From Turnera subulata (lineage: Eukaryota; Streptophyta; Magnoliopsida; Malpighiales; Passifloraceae), in contig JAKUCV010005714.1 in the NCBI GenBank assembly GCA_028386065.3, positions 7,149 to 71,148 of the forward strand: a stretch of 64,000 nucleotides of DNA, in the 5' to 3' direction. Both the position numbers and the translations under genes were made by a program. Positions 46,435 through 57,389 of the stretch are shown here, one piece after another (within the stretch, counting starts at the first letter, position 1; each line of letters opens with the position of its first letter). The notes beneath the pieces were generated by a model. That model did no database searches, was not told the DNA's origin, and saw nothing but the letters and a program-made list of their open reading frames with translations.

Positions 46435-49380
46435 TCAGTCATCATCAGAGGATACTTGTGAAGGGAAACGAGAAAGAACCAACTGAAATTGTGCCATCAT
46501 CTTCTCCTTAAAGTCAGCAATATCACCTAAGACATCTTCCATGTCAGTCTCCAAAAGGCTCAGCCTTGTTCCCAAATCATCCAGCATGCATGGTCTCCTT
46601 AGCACTAGCTCCTGCAAGAATCACTTCATATTTCCCGTTCGAGCCAATCCTGATGCTCATATGAGACAAAGTGTTGCGATCAATAAATTCAACTGACTGA
46701 AGTGTAGCATTCCTTGAAGATTTCACACCAAATGTCTTAACTATCATAGTGATCAGACGACCATGGCTTCTAGGCTTATAAAGAGCCATGTGATGGACAA
46801 CCTGATATTCCCAACAGACTGGACTTTTCTCAATAAGGCAGGCCACAAGCCATAGATCAGCATTGGAGATCTCATTGAAGTGCCAAGGACGCAGTAAGAT
46901 TACTCGGGTGAGCATGTATAACACAGCTCTACCTAGTGGAGTGGTCTGCTGATATGTTCCTTTCATGTTGGAGCCATACACTAGTCTTGCTTGCTGATTG
47001 TAAGAAGGAGTGTCATTGATATTCACTTTAACACCAGAATTTGTGTTATAATGCTTGATTTTTCCTTTCTTGGATTTGAGCACTTCTCGGATTGTATCCT
47101 CAGTTACTTTGATTTTTTTGCCTTTCATAGTGCTCACTAGGTACTTGACCTCATCATGTTTGTCCTTCTTCATAAGCAGGTTCCTGTAGAATTCAGCCAC
47201 AATTTCCTCATCCGTTTGGGTCTGTAAGGTGGCCAAATAGTTGAACTTGAAATACTTCAAGATAGAAGTGATCCCAAGTTTTTCAAAGTCCTTCAAGACC
47301 ACATTATAGTCCTTAGTGAGTTTCTTGAATGGCTTTGTCCCATCTTCCTTCTTTGTCAATTCGTCAAATTTTCCCTTTGCACTGATCTTTGCCTTTTCCA
47401 TTGGGGGCTCAAGAACTTTTTCTTCCTCTTCTTCTTCTTCTTCTTGATCCTCTTTAGTTTTCTCTCAGCCGTTACCTGCATTCTCTTCTTCCTCATTCTC
47501 GGATTCCTCCTATGTCTCATCATCATTTACATCATCTTCTTCTTTATCCGTTTGCACATCATTCTCTTCATCTACTTCCTTTTCATTTTCTCTATCTTTT
47601 TCTTCTTTGTCTTCCTCTTCCTCATCATTATCATGCTCTATAGATTCATCATTCACTTCTCCATTCACATTTTCCACCTCATCATCAGAGTAGAACTTTG
47701 AAATGAGATCATCCACATCCTCTTCTTCATGATCTGGTTCTCCAGCAACCGGATCATTGTTTGCAAATTTGTAGCTTGTACAATTTTTAGACTCACAGTC
47801 CGTAACTTTTTTCCTCTTCATTGGAGATTCTGCTTTGGCAACCTCTTCGTCTGAATCAGAATCAATCAGATAGACTCCTGTGTTTTGTTTCGTCTCCTTT
47901 CCAGTTTGCCTCACAGTTCCTCGAACAAGAAGGCGAGCACTTGGCTTCCACATTGTTGGAGGTTTAGTTTTTACATAAATCACATATGTTGTCTTCTTCT
48001 TCTTTAGCACATCAGTCTTGCAAGTCATCACAGACTTTTCAGACTGTTTCTCCAGTTCCTTCTCACTATCAGAAGAAGACTCATCATGGACCTCTTTCTC
48101 AACATCTGGTCTCTCTACAGCCTGATCTTCATTTGCCTTCAGGGCTTCTTTTTCAGCACCTTCTGCAATCTTTAAGATCTCAGAACTCATCATCGACCTC
48201 TTTCTCAACATCTGGTCTCTCTACAGCCTGATCCTCATTTGCCTTCAGGGCTTCTTTTTCAGCACCTTCTGCAATCTTTAAGATCTTAGAAACTGTAAGA
48301 CCATCTCGACTGATTTCTTTTGAGTTTTCAGCTGCTGCAGGGTCTCGAACATCCACGCTCTTCTCAGCAATTTCCACTTCTTCTGAGGGTATGGTTTCGT
48401 CAGCAACCATATCCATATACCCTTCCTCATTCAGAGTTTTGGTTTTATCTCCAGCCAGAGTGGCATTCTCTGATTCCATCAACTTCTCAACATCTTCTTC
48501 TGACACAATGCTTTCTATACATGCATCAAAGTATTGTTTTGACTCATTTAAACCAAATTTTCCATAAGCAGTATGGATTGCCTAAACTAGGGTTTTTACT
48601 TCAATTTCAGTAGGTATATCAGATAGAACTTTTGATTCAGCAGGATTTAATTCAAGAACAGAACTTTCGGCTTCTCTCAAGATTTGCATGGCATAATTTA
48701 GATCAAGCGAGGCAGCTGTAATACAAGTAGTCTTTGGATGATACAAAACATTCGATGCTCATTTTTGTAAAGTAGTCATAGTGGGTTCAGCAGTGGGCAG
48801 ATTATCACTATCTTTAGTGCCATCAAAAGGTAAGGCTATAGAAGAATCATAGATGCTATATGGAGGCTTCTTTTTCGCAATCACTTTGGTTGATGAGGCT
48901 GTGACTCCTTTTCCCTTCTGCTTCTTCTCTTTGAACTTCTTAAGTCCTTCAATCGCGTGTTTTTCTGTTGAAGTCAAGTCAGGACTTGTACTATGGTTCA
49001 TGATCTTCTATTTGTCCGGCCTCGTGTCCCTGGATGTGGACTTTGCATTTGAGACCCTTTTTTATGTTGAAGTAGGTGTTTGCGGGAAGATCTTCTTCAT
49101 GGGTTTTGATTTGGGTGATCGTGTGTATTTGGTAGACTTTTGTGATTTTGGCACCTTGGTTTCATTTGCAGGATTGCCCTTCCCTGAGTTTTACTTGCTG
49201 TTTGCGATACAAAGTCTTTGAGTCTTTTATGGTTTCTGTATTTGAGAGATTTTTGGAGAAGAGAGAAAATGTCGGGTTTGTGTGAAAGAGATATTGTAGG
49301 AGAGAGAATGTTGTTCACGGGATATAAGGAGCGGTTTACTTGCATTAACTTCTCCACTTCTTTTTGTTCCTTCTAACATA
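46435..49380 (-). pseudogene. Extra 3' ORF of the SIRE-type element, broken
   Basis: Lies between RNase H and the 3' LTR, where SIRE/Maximus elements carry an env-like or other additional ORF. Readable pieces on the minus strand run from 49357 down to 46435. First come Lys/Ser-rich and then very acidic Glu/Asp-rich low-complexity parts (47510-48506). Next is a 274-residue globular part (46577-47401) with EEIVAEFYRNL, then PLGRAVLYMLTRV, then NADLWLVACLI, resembling the domain called 'putative plant transposon protein'. It ends in a short coiled-coil-like tail (46435-46580, heptads around LGTRLSLLETDMEDVL) in another frame. Several frame breaks; one is explained by a 106-bp tandem duplication at 48082-48293. 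Function unknown. Confidence 0.6.
48082..48293 (-). repeat. 106-bp tandem duplication inside the extra ORF
   Basis: Two near-identical units (about 48082-48187 and 48188-48293), each coding for a segment with ILKIAEGAEKEALKANEDQ. As 106 is not a multiple of three, the duplication shifts the reading frame and splits the ORF. Confidence 0.88.
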
Positions 49381-49639
49381 CATGTGTAGCATAAAAAGGT
49401 AACTGTTTTTTCAGAATCCAACTGCCTTTGTATTCCGTCTTTTCTTCTGAACTTTGGTTAATATCCGTTGTCAACAGTAGATATGGTTTTTTCAAAAACC
49501 ATAACTCCTCGGCATCAGCTTATAGATGGTGTCATATGAAACCAGAACTTCCCAAAATTTCCTTCAGTGCTACTGATGATTCGAACACCTTTTGAATGTG
49601 TCCTCATTTGCTTAAATGCATGGTGCTAGTGTGCAAGTG

Positions 49640-52110
49640 TTGTGAATGCAATATCCTAATATGATGCATGAAGCATATAAGCGTAGATATGGTTTTTGTA
49701 GAAACCAAATTGACTCACAGATTTTATGGTAGATTGCACGTTCCGAGCTCAAGTTAGATTTTTGTAAATTGTTCCTCTTTGAGTGGCTTTGGAAAAATAT
49801 CAGCATGTTGATTTTCAGTCTTGACAAGCCCAATGACCACATCTTTCTTCAACACAAGATTTCAGATGAAATAATGTCGAACTTCAATATGCGTTGTCCG
49901 AGAGTATTGCACAGGATTCTTGGTCAAATTGATTGCATACCTTCCATGCATGACTCTGTTTGAACTGATTTAGTTCCTCTTGCATTGCATTGTTCCAAAA
50001 TTCATCTTGGATGGCATCATGTGCGTTTTTGGGCTCAATTTGCGACAAGAATGCAAGGTGAGTGTTCACATTCTTCGTGGATGACCTTGTGGTTACTCCT
50101 CTAGTGATATCACCAAGAATGGCATCAATTGATAGTCCTCTAGGTGCCTTGATGTTTTGAGGAGTGTGTTGTGAAGTTGAAGCTTGTGTAGTAACATTTG
50201 GTTTTTCCGCAACCATATCAGGCAGAATGTCATGTTGTTGTGATGCTTCATGTGGAACCAATACAGGTAGTTCTTCATTTTTTTCATCAGATGGAATGTC
50301 AATGTTAATAACATGTGGTTGAGCATCAAGAGTACCATCTGCTTCTTCTTCAACATTTAGATCACACGGGTTAGTCTCATAAAAAACAGCATGTATGGTT
50401 TCTTCAATAACCATATTTATCTTGCTGTAAACTCGATATGCTTTATTGGCTGTAGAATAGCCAAGGAAAATACCATCAACAGATTTTGCTTCAAACTTAT
50501 CCAGGTTATCCTTTGTATTCAGAATATAGCATCTAGACCAAAGACTTGAAAATAGGAAATATTTGGTTTCTTCCCATACCAAATCTCATAGGGTGTCTTT
50601 TCAATTATGGGACGCATAGAGATTCTATTTAGGATGTAGCATGCTGTGTTCACACCCTCTGCCATGAAATATGCTGGTAACTTATGCTCATTAAGCATAG
50701 TTCTAGCCATTTCCTGTAAGGTTCGATTCTTCCTTTCCACTACCCCATTTTGTTTAGGTGTTCTAGGAGTCGAAAAAGTGTGTACTATGCCACTTTGCTC
50801 ACAAAATTGTTCAAAGGAATGATTTTCAAATTATCCTCCATGATCACTTCTAATATTTGAAATTTTATACCTTTTTTCATTTTAGAATCGTTTAACAAGA
50901 GTGCCAAATCATCACATGCATGATCCTTATGAGCAAGAAATATGACCCATGTATATCTAGAATAATCATCAACTATGACAAAAACAAATCTCTTACCACA
51001 TATACTCATGGTTCTCATAGGTCTAAACAAATCGATATGCAGTAGTTCAAGTGGTCTAGATGTAGAGATAGCATGCTTGGGTTTAAAGGAACTTTTAACT
51101 TGTCTACCAAGCTGACATGCTCGACATGTAGCTTCTTTTTCATATTTGAGTGCGGGTAGACCTTTCACCAACATCTTGCTTAATAATTTGGATATGAGGT
51201 CCAAGTTGGCATGCCTTAGCCTTCTGTGCCATAAGGTTGGTGTTTCTGTTCTTGCACTTCAACACTTAAGCTCAGAGTTAGTAACATTATCAAAACATAT
51301 AGAGTAGACATTTCCTTTTCTGGTACCAGTAAATACCACATCTTTGTCTACCGAACTAACTAAGTATTTAGAAGCTTCAAAAGAGACTTTAAAACCCTTA
51401 TCACAGAGTTGACCCACACTAAGCAGATTATACTTAAGATTATCAGCATGTAAAATATGTTCAATAGATGGAGTAGAGTCAATGTTACCAAATCCGAGAA
51501 TTTGTCTTTGGACTTGTCCCCATAAGTAACTTTTCCTCGGTATTTCACGGTTAGGGATGAAAACATGGATACTTCTCCTGTCATATGCCTTGAGCATCCA
51601 CTGTCTAGGTTCGATTAATCCCTTGTCACCTGCAGAAAACAACTAGGTTTTAGATACCCAAACTAACTTGGGTCTTGTGGGGTTAGATTTGGTTCCTTTT
51701 GGAACCCACACATATCTAACATTTTCATTTCTCTTATTGATCCTACAAGCCTTGATACCATGACCATTCATTCCACAATAGTAGCAAGTAATACGTGGTA
51801 CATGATAATGTGTATGCATATAATTCCTAGAAGAGTGTACATAAGTGTTTCTTCTAATTCTATGTGACTGCATACTATGATTTGGTTTACTAAAAACCAT
51901 ATCTGTCCTGTATGACATATTCTTTCTATATGGTTTTCTATCAACCAGATTTGACCTACTTGGCTTTGAAGCATAATGGTTGACATACTTGTGTGTCCTA
52001 ACATTCCTAAGATGTGAAGTATCTGGTTTGTGTGGTACACTAGATTCTGCCCTAACAAATCGCACAGTAGAATGTGGGTAAACCAGATTTCTAGCAGTAA
52101 ACAACAACAA
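49640..52110 (-). pseudogene. SIRE-type Copia pol with internal RT deletion
   Basis: Minus-strand order: CCHC zinc knuckle CYYCGMNGHGIKAC (about 51730), protease/linker region with DNLKYNLLSVGQLCDKGF (about 51430), GAG-pre-integrase CRACQLGRQVKSSF (about 51100), integrase core HIDLFRPMRT and FVIVDDYSRYTWVIF (about 50960-51040), integrase C-terminus with ERKNRTLQEMARTML (about 50710) and YEIWYGKKPN. Then the linker to RT and FWNNAMQEELNQF (about 50000). The text then jumps to NLTKNPVQYSRTTHIEVR and ADIFPKPLKEEQF (about 49750-49930), the very end of RNase H. The whole RT catalytic core is missing. Stops separate the pieces. Non-functional. Confidence 0.85.
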
Positions 52111-53186
52111 TAATATATAAAAAATTTCGTAAAAAGACAAGAAAGAGAAATAAAACAATTTGGGTTGCGTCTCCACCGCTAGAGACATCCTATGTACCCC
52201 GGGAACCGGGTTCAATGCTCACATAATTCTTGGATTAGAATCAACACTCAATCAAACATGTCAGTATCAGCATACAAACAGAGACAAAATCACAATAGCA
52301 GACACAAATTAAAGGGAAAGAGACCGAGTTACCACCAAGGGCGTGTTCTTCATCGTTCTTCGCGTTTGAGAGTTGTAGATTGCTTCTACCCTCTTTCCGC
52401 TCCTTAGTTCCACCTTGATTGGCTCTGGAACTACTGCAGAGACAGAACTAAACAACACACCATATGAAATCCAATAGATAAAAGCAAAGAAATCGAATTG
52501 AGAAAAGAAACTAGTAGAGTTTTCCCACGCAAAAAGCTTAATGGCCAACCCCCCCAAACTTGTGTTTTAAGGGTTCTATTTATAGTGTTCAGGGTCTGAT
52601 GGGGCGTGGTCTTGATCCTAAGGTCGAGATTAAACCCCTAAATCCAATGGTTGAGGGTAGAAATAAAAAAAAAAAATTAGAAAAAGTGGCCGCCTCTGGG
52701 ACAGATGACCGCCGGCTGGTGGCGGTCATGTTTCCATGATTGCCGACACAGTTGGCTACGGTTCACGTTATTCCTATTTTGACCGATTTTTTCCTATTTT
52801 GACTCTAATCCGATTCTTGCACGCAAAGCTAAGGATCTCAGACCAGAAAAACTCCCTTTTCTTGAGGAAAACTCTATATTATTTCCCATGTAAACTCAAT
52901 TACTTAACCTACACTCCAAGGATTAAAATTATTCCTCTTTTATCCATAAAATAGGCAAAATAATAAACCAACTTAATTGGGCCTCTAATCCAACGAAAAT
53001 CAGAGACAAATCAGTCAGAAAATTCGTGCTAAGCCTGGGCCTAATTAAACGGATAGTCCATGAATTTATTTACTGGGTTCCTAAGACAAATTAGAGACCA
53101 AAAATTAAAATAAAATTAACCTTAGGCTCTAAAACTCAATAGTAATCCAATAGAACAAATAGATGGCTAAATTTGAGTGTTCTCCA
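52111..53186 (-). mobile_element. Family B LTR, reversed, fused to SIRE pol
   Basis: Carries 'ttgcgtctccaccgctagag', 'ttctatttatagtg', 'atgaccgccggc' and 'ttgggcctctaatccaac', as in 19269-20025 and 21580-22933. Its left edge abuts the gag/pol part of the SIRE-type element, which has lost its 5' LTR and gag here. Its right end, 'aaatttgagtgttc', is directly followed by internal-type DNA. Confidence 0.7.
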
Positions 53187-55700
53187 GAAGTAAGACCGAG
53201 TTAGGATTTCTCGTGAGAAAAGATGCAAATCGGGGCATTCTCCCAAGAAGAATGATGTAAGCTCCAATGTTTGATTGTGAACAAAGTTGATGGGTTGAGC
53301 CGGTGAGCCAAGCTGGTGAGCTAAATTAAGAAACCAAGTCGAGTAGCCGAGTCGAGTCGCCAAATTGAGATGCCGAACTAGGAAGCCAAGAAACCGAGAT
53401 GCGAAGCTGAGTCGGGCTGAGGAGAGTTTTATATTCAAGCAAAGACAAACCAAGGAAGCCCTCCCACGGGAAGAATTGTGAAACCAATTTTTGGGAGAAA
53501 CAATGAAAACGAACGCGAAGAAGATGGGGCGAGGTGAGGTGACTTGATTAGGCTTTCTGCAAGGATAGAGATGTAAGACATAATTTTTATGCGAACCAAT
53601 TTGAGCAGCCAAGATGAGAATTTGAAAGAAGAACTATACAATGAGGACCCTAGCCAATGAGCCATGCTGAGGAACCAAATTAATTAGCCAAGTTGATGAG
53701 CAGTGCTGAGGTATTGGGTAGAGACATTGCCATTGGGCCTTTTTAGTTGAACAAGAAATGAGCCCCAACAATTGGGGAGCAATGAAGGTGAAAGTAGAGA
53801 TGATGTATTCCAAGGGGCGAATAAGAAGTGCAAATAAGAGTTAACCGAAGACCGCAGACCGAATTGATGAGTATGAATAAAATGGTGACCGATAATTGAG
53901 AGAGACGGTGTATTTGCTCTTTAGAGTCTAGAAGTTGTGTCGAGTCAAAAGGGGGGGCGATAGTTGAATTCTATATCTAATAAGTAACAATGTCATTGCT
54001 TGTTCTTTGATTTTTTATATAAAGAATGAAACTCTGATTTCCTTATCTTTTGCGTATATGTGGCAAAATCTACACGACTTTATGATATTCCATCGGATCA
54101 ATCTAGGGGACCATAAAATGAACTACGAAGACGTGATTCTGTGGATGTGGTCCCAAACACCGACCTTAACCCACTTCCCAAACACTTGCTAACACTGACC
54201 TTCGAACACATATCCAATTTAACCTTTAAGCACATATCTAACCCGACCACCATGTCGACCCATCACATCTACTAGAACACTTGCCATGAAATTCTTTTCC
54301 AAAAAATGAATCAAGCTTCCAAAGAAGGTTCCATCTGAATACACCTGCTCATAGAAAATGTCACCCCCCACAAGAATGAAGGAAAGGAAAAGAGGGGACA
54401 CCTTATAAACCACAATCCACAAAAATTATGATAGTAGATCTGTCCCCTCCTAAAAATAAAAAGGAGAAAATCAAGAAGAGAGAAATGACCCTTAATGTTG
54501 AAACCAAGATGGAAGGAAGCAATCTTAATGAAAAAAAACAAGTGTTCCCCTCATAAACCTACCACATCGAACCCTCCTCATCAAACACCGACTTTGACAT
54601 ACAACTCGTACCAAACACTGTTCTTGATAAACACCTCAGACTAAACACCAGCCCTGGAAAACACACCAAACACCACATTCCATAGATACGTAGGCAATCC
54701 GGCAACGGGCCCAGTCCACTTGGTTCCCAGATTGATTCACTGGAAAGATTGCGGTCGCCTTTAGATAGACATGCCGCACTGTTGATTGTATCCTTTTTGT
54801 TCGGGCTTCTTTTCTAGTCGTAAGGCCCTCCCTTTCAAACTTGAATTTCGGTCCCTGTGAAGTAATTGTTGGTTAAGTCTGTCTCTCTCTAGAAACTCTT
54901 TTTGAATCCGATCATTATAAAGCACATCTCTCCAATGGTCTCCTAGACATGTGATTCTAGGTTTCCCTCATTTTAGTTGGTAAGTCTACCTCCATATTGT
55001 TCATTCGGGTGCACCCGGCCCGAGCGGCCTTCATCTTGCCCAAATTTTGTGATCACAGTATTCCATGCCTATGGTTGTTATCCCCACGAGGAGAAAGAAA
55101 AAAAAAGAAGGAAAAAGGAAAAAAAGGGGGTCCGCTATGTTGATAACCCAAAAGGGCGCCCTAAGCAAAAGTTAGGACGAGCCTACTAGGTTGAAAACCC
55201 ACATGGGCGGCCTAGGCAAAGTTAAGGCTAAGGGGGAAATGGGGATAGCAGCCAACGAAAAGTGGAGTCTATAGGGTAGACAACATCATTATGAAGACGA
55301 TTCACTTGGGATATACAAGCATCTGGGAACATTGCCTCCATCTATTTTTCGAAGGGATATCCACTCATCCGTCAACCTTGCTCTGATTAGACAAATTTCC
55401 ACACATCAAAACCTTTTGACAAGAAATGTTCATCCCCAGGGTACTAATTGGAATTTGAAATGAATGAGTCCATATTCATTGGGAATTCTTCTCTTTGAAG
55501 CTTCTATATTATTGATGGAATAACTCGTTGCTTCTCAAGCTGCTTAGCTATCACTATAACTCGAATGATTTTCAAAGCTCAAGCATCATATTAGGGGCAC
55601 TTGCATCCAAAGGAATCATGAAGAGATAGATGGCACTTGCATCCAAAAACTCACATGTAGAAACTAGGGGCACCCCCATGTATTGAAAAGACGACACACT
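53187..55700 (+). mobile_element. Gypsy internal 3' region, right inverted copy
   Basis: Reverse-complement partner of 41401-44340. Repeated 'aagccgag/agccaag' phrases (53290-53420), 'catagatacgtaggcaatcc' (54685), 'cttttgacaagaaatg' (55410). On the plus strand it leads into the LTR at 57390-59069, so it would be the 3' non-coding region of a plus-strand element. Minus-strand ORFs here are unrelated to retroelement proteins. Confidence 0.55.
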
Positions 55701-57389
55701 TAGACATGCTCATGCATCACTTACATACAAAACATGGGTTCCTTGATAAGGTAGACTTGGTTGAGGGTAAATGGTCAATGAAGGTGACAACGTCATAAAT
55801 ACATCACTTGGTGTAGATTTACATTTCCCTGGGTTGACGACTGGAGGGGCATGGCATTTTTGATTCTTTAGATAACTCTGTCTGCAGAATAACGGGCATG
55901 TCATGCCCTCATCTAAGGTTTAAACATCATGATCGTTTATAGACTCCAGGGGAACGGCGGCCCCCGGCTTTCGATTGATGTTGGGTATATGATGTAAGCG
56001 GCATGCTACCCCTTTATCTGATTTGTTCTCCTAGGGGCTTGGCGGGCCCATTTATTCAAACTAGATAGGTTACCTACTTGACTATAGGCTGAGACATTCG
56101 GGGTGACTCTAAACTAGGGGCAGGCTATATCCCATCTTCTGAGATGATGCTGGGGGCATCATGCCCTGCTCCGGGAAAACCAGACCAAGGGCTTGATTTG
56201 CCCGTATTCAAAAGAGGGGCATATCAAGCCCCGTTCCCGAAATCATGAACAGAAGATGCAGAGGGGCATCATGCCCTGTCCTGAGAGAACCGAACCTGTA
56301 GCATGATGTGCCTGCATTCAGGCAAGGGGCTTGATACACTCCTTCCCTTCAAACCCACAAGGAAATCTAGGAACACGAGACGTAGGAGCTATGGACACAT
56401 CTGACCCAAACCAGTTAGAACCTGAGAACGTGAGATAACCTAGTCCTGAAACAGAACCTTCCCAGACCAGTAAGACAATGAGAGAACAAGAGATACCCAG
56501 AGATGAGAAAACTAAACCAGAGACAAGCAAAACAAAAGCCGGGACCTAGCTCCTGCAAACTAAGAGAAGAGAAAGAACATGAGAGATGAGAGATCAAAAC
56601 ATGAGAGAAAACCAGAATTGAGAGAACCCAAAGCCGGGACCCGACTCCCACAAACCGTGAGACGAGAGAAAAAACTTGAGTGAGACCAGACTTGAGGGAA
56701 TACTGAGGGACAAACATCCGAAAATTGAGGCCCAATCCTTGCAAATCCTGAAACGAGAGAACCCAAAAAAATCGAGGGATGAGAAAACTGAGCCGTAAGG
56801 GACAGACATCCCTAAACTGAGACCGAGCACCTGCAAACATTGAGAAACAAACCAAAGCTGGGACTTGGTTCCCATAAACCTAGGGAAAGATATCCCTAAG
56901 CCCAGACTAAATAGCAGAGAAAATTAAGGGATAGATATCCTAAAGTTGGAACCATGCACCAGTAAACCGTGAGACAAGTGACCTGAGGGACAGATATGCT
57001 AGAAGCCAGAACCGAACTCCCGCAGACCTGAGAGAAAACCAAGGGACAGATATTCCTGAGCCAGAACCAGAACAAATACAAACCTTGAGGGGCAGATATC
57101 CCTAAGCCGAGACCAGATCTCAAAGAAAACCAAAGGACAAATATCCCAAACTCGGGACGTGGCTCTTGCAAACCTTGGGATATATATCCCAAAGCCAAAC
57201 CTTGGGACAGACATCCCAAAGCCGGGACGTGGCGAGCACTATGTTCCCTAGGGAGGACGATAAAATCCCTAGTTAGCAAGGATGAGATGATTCTTTGTTG
57301 ACGACCCGATAGACGAGATGATTCTATCACAAGCCTTGGGATGAGATGATTCCCAAAACCCCGGGATGAGATAATTCCCGGTAACCAAC
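55701..57389 (+). repeat. Degenerate short tandem repeats before a Gypsy LTR
   Basis: Two types: 'ggggcatcatgccctg' modules (55880-56350) and a longer degenerate unit with 'ggga-cagata-tccc' and 'gccgggac(g/c)' phrases (56490-57240). These are followed by hairpins with a TGAGATGAT-type loop (57278-57381). Such 3' repeat tracts are typical of Tat/Ogre-type Gypsy elements. The equivalent is missing on the left inverted copy. Long ORFs on the minus strand (56415-57330) are by-products of the repeats. Confidence 0.6.

Noticed and set aside
47444..47701. Strongly hydrophobic 85-codon plus-strand ORF
   Set aside because: It is the antisense shadow of the acidic Glu/Asp-rich retroelement ORF, whose GAA/GAT codons read as Phe/Ile/Leu codons in reverse.
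56415..57330. Minus-strand ORFs of 70-146 codons
   Set aside because: They arise from degenerate short tandem repeats; residue patterns simply follow the repeat unit.
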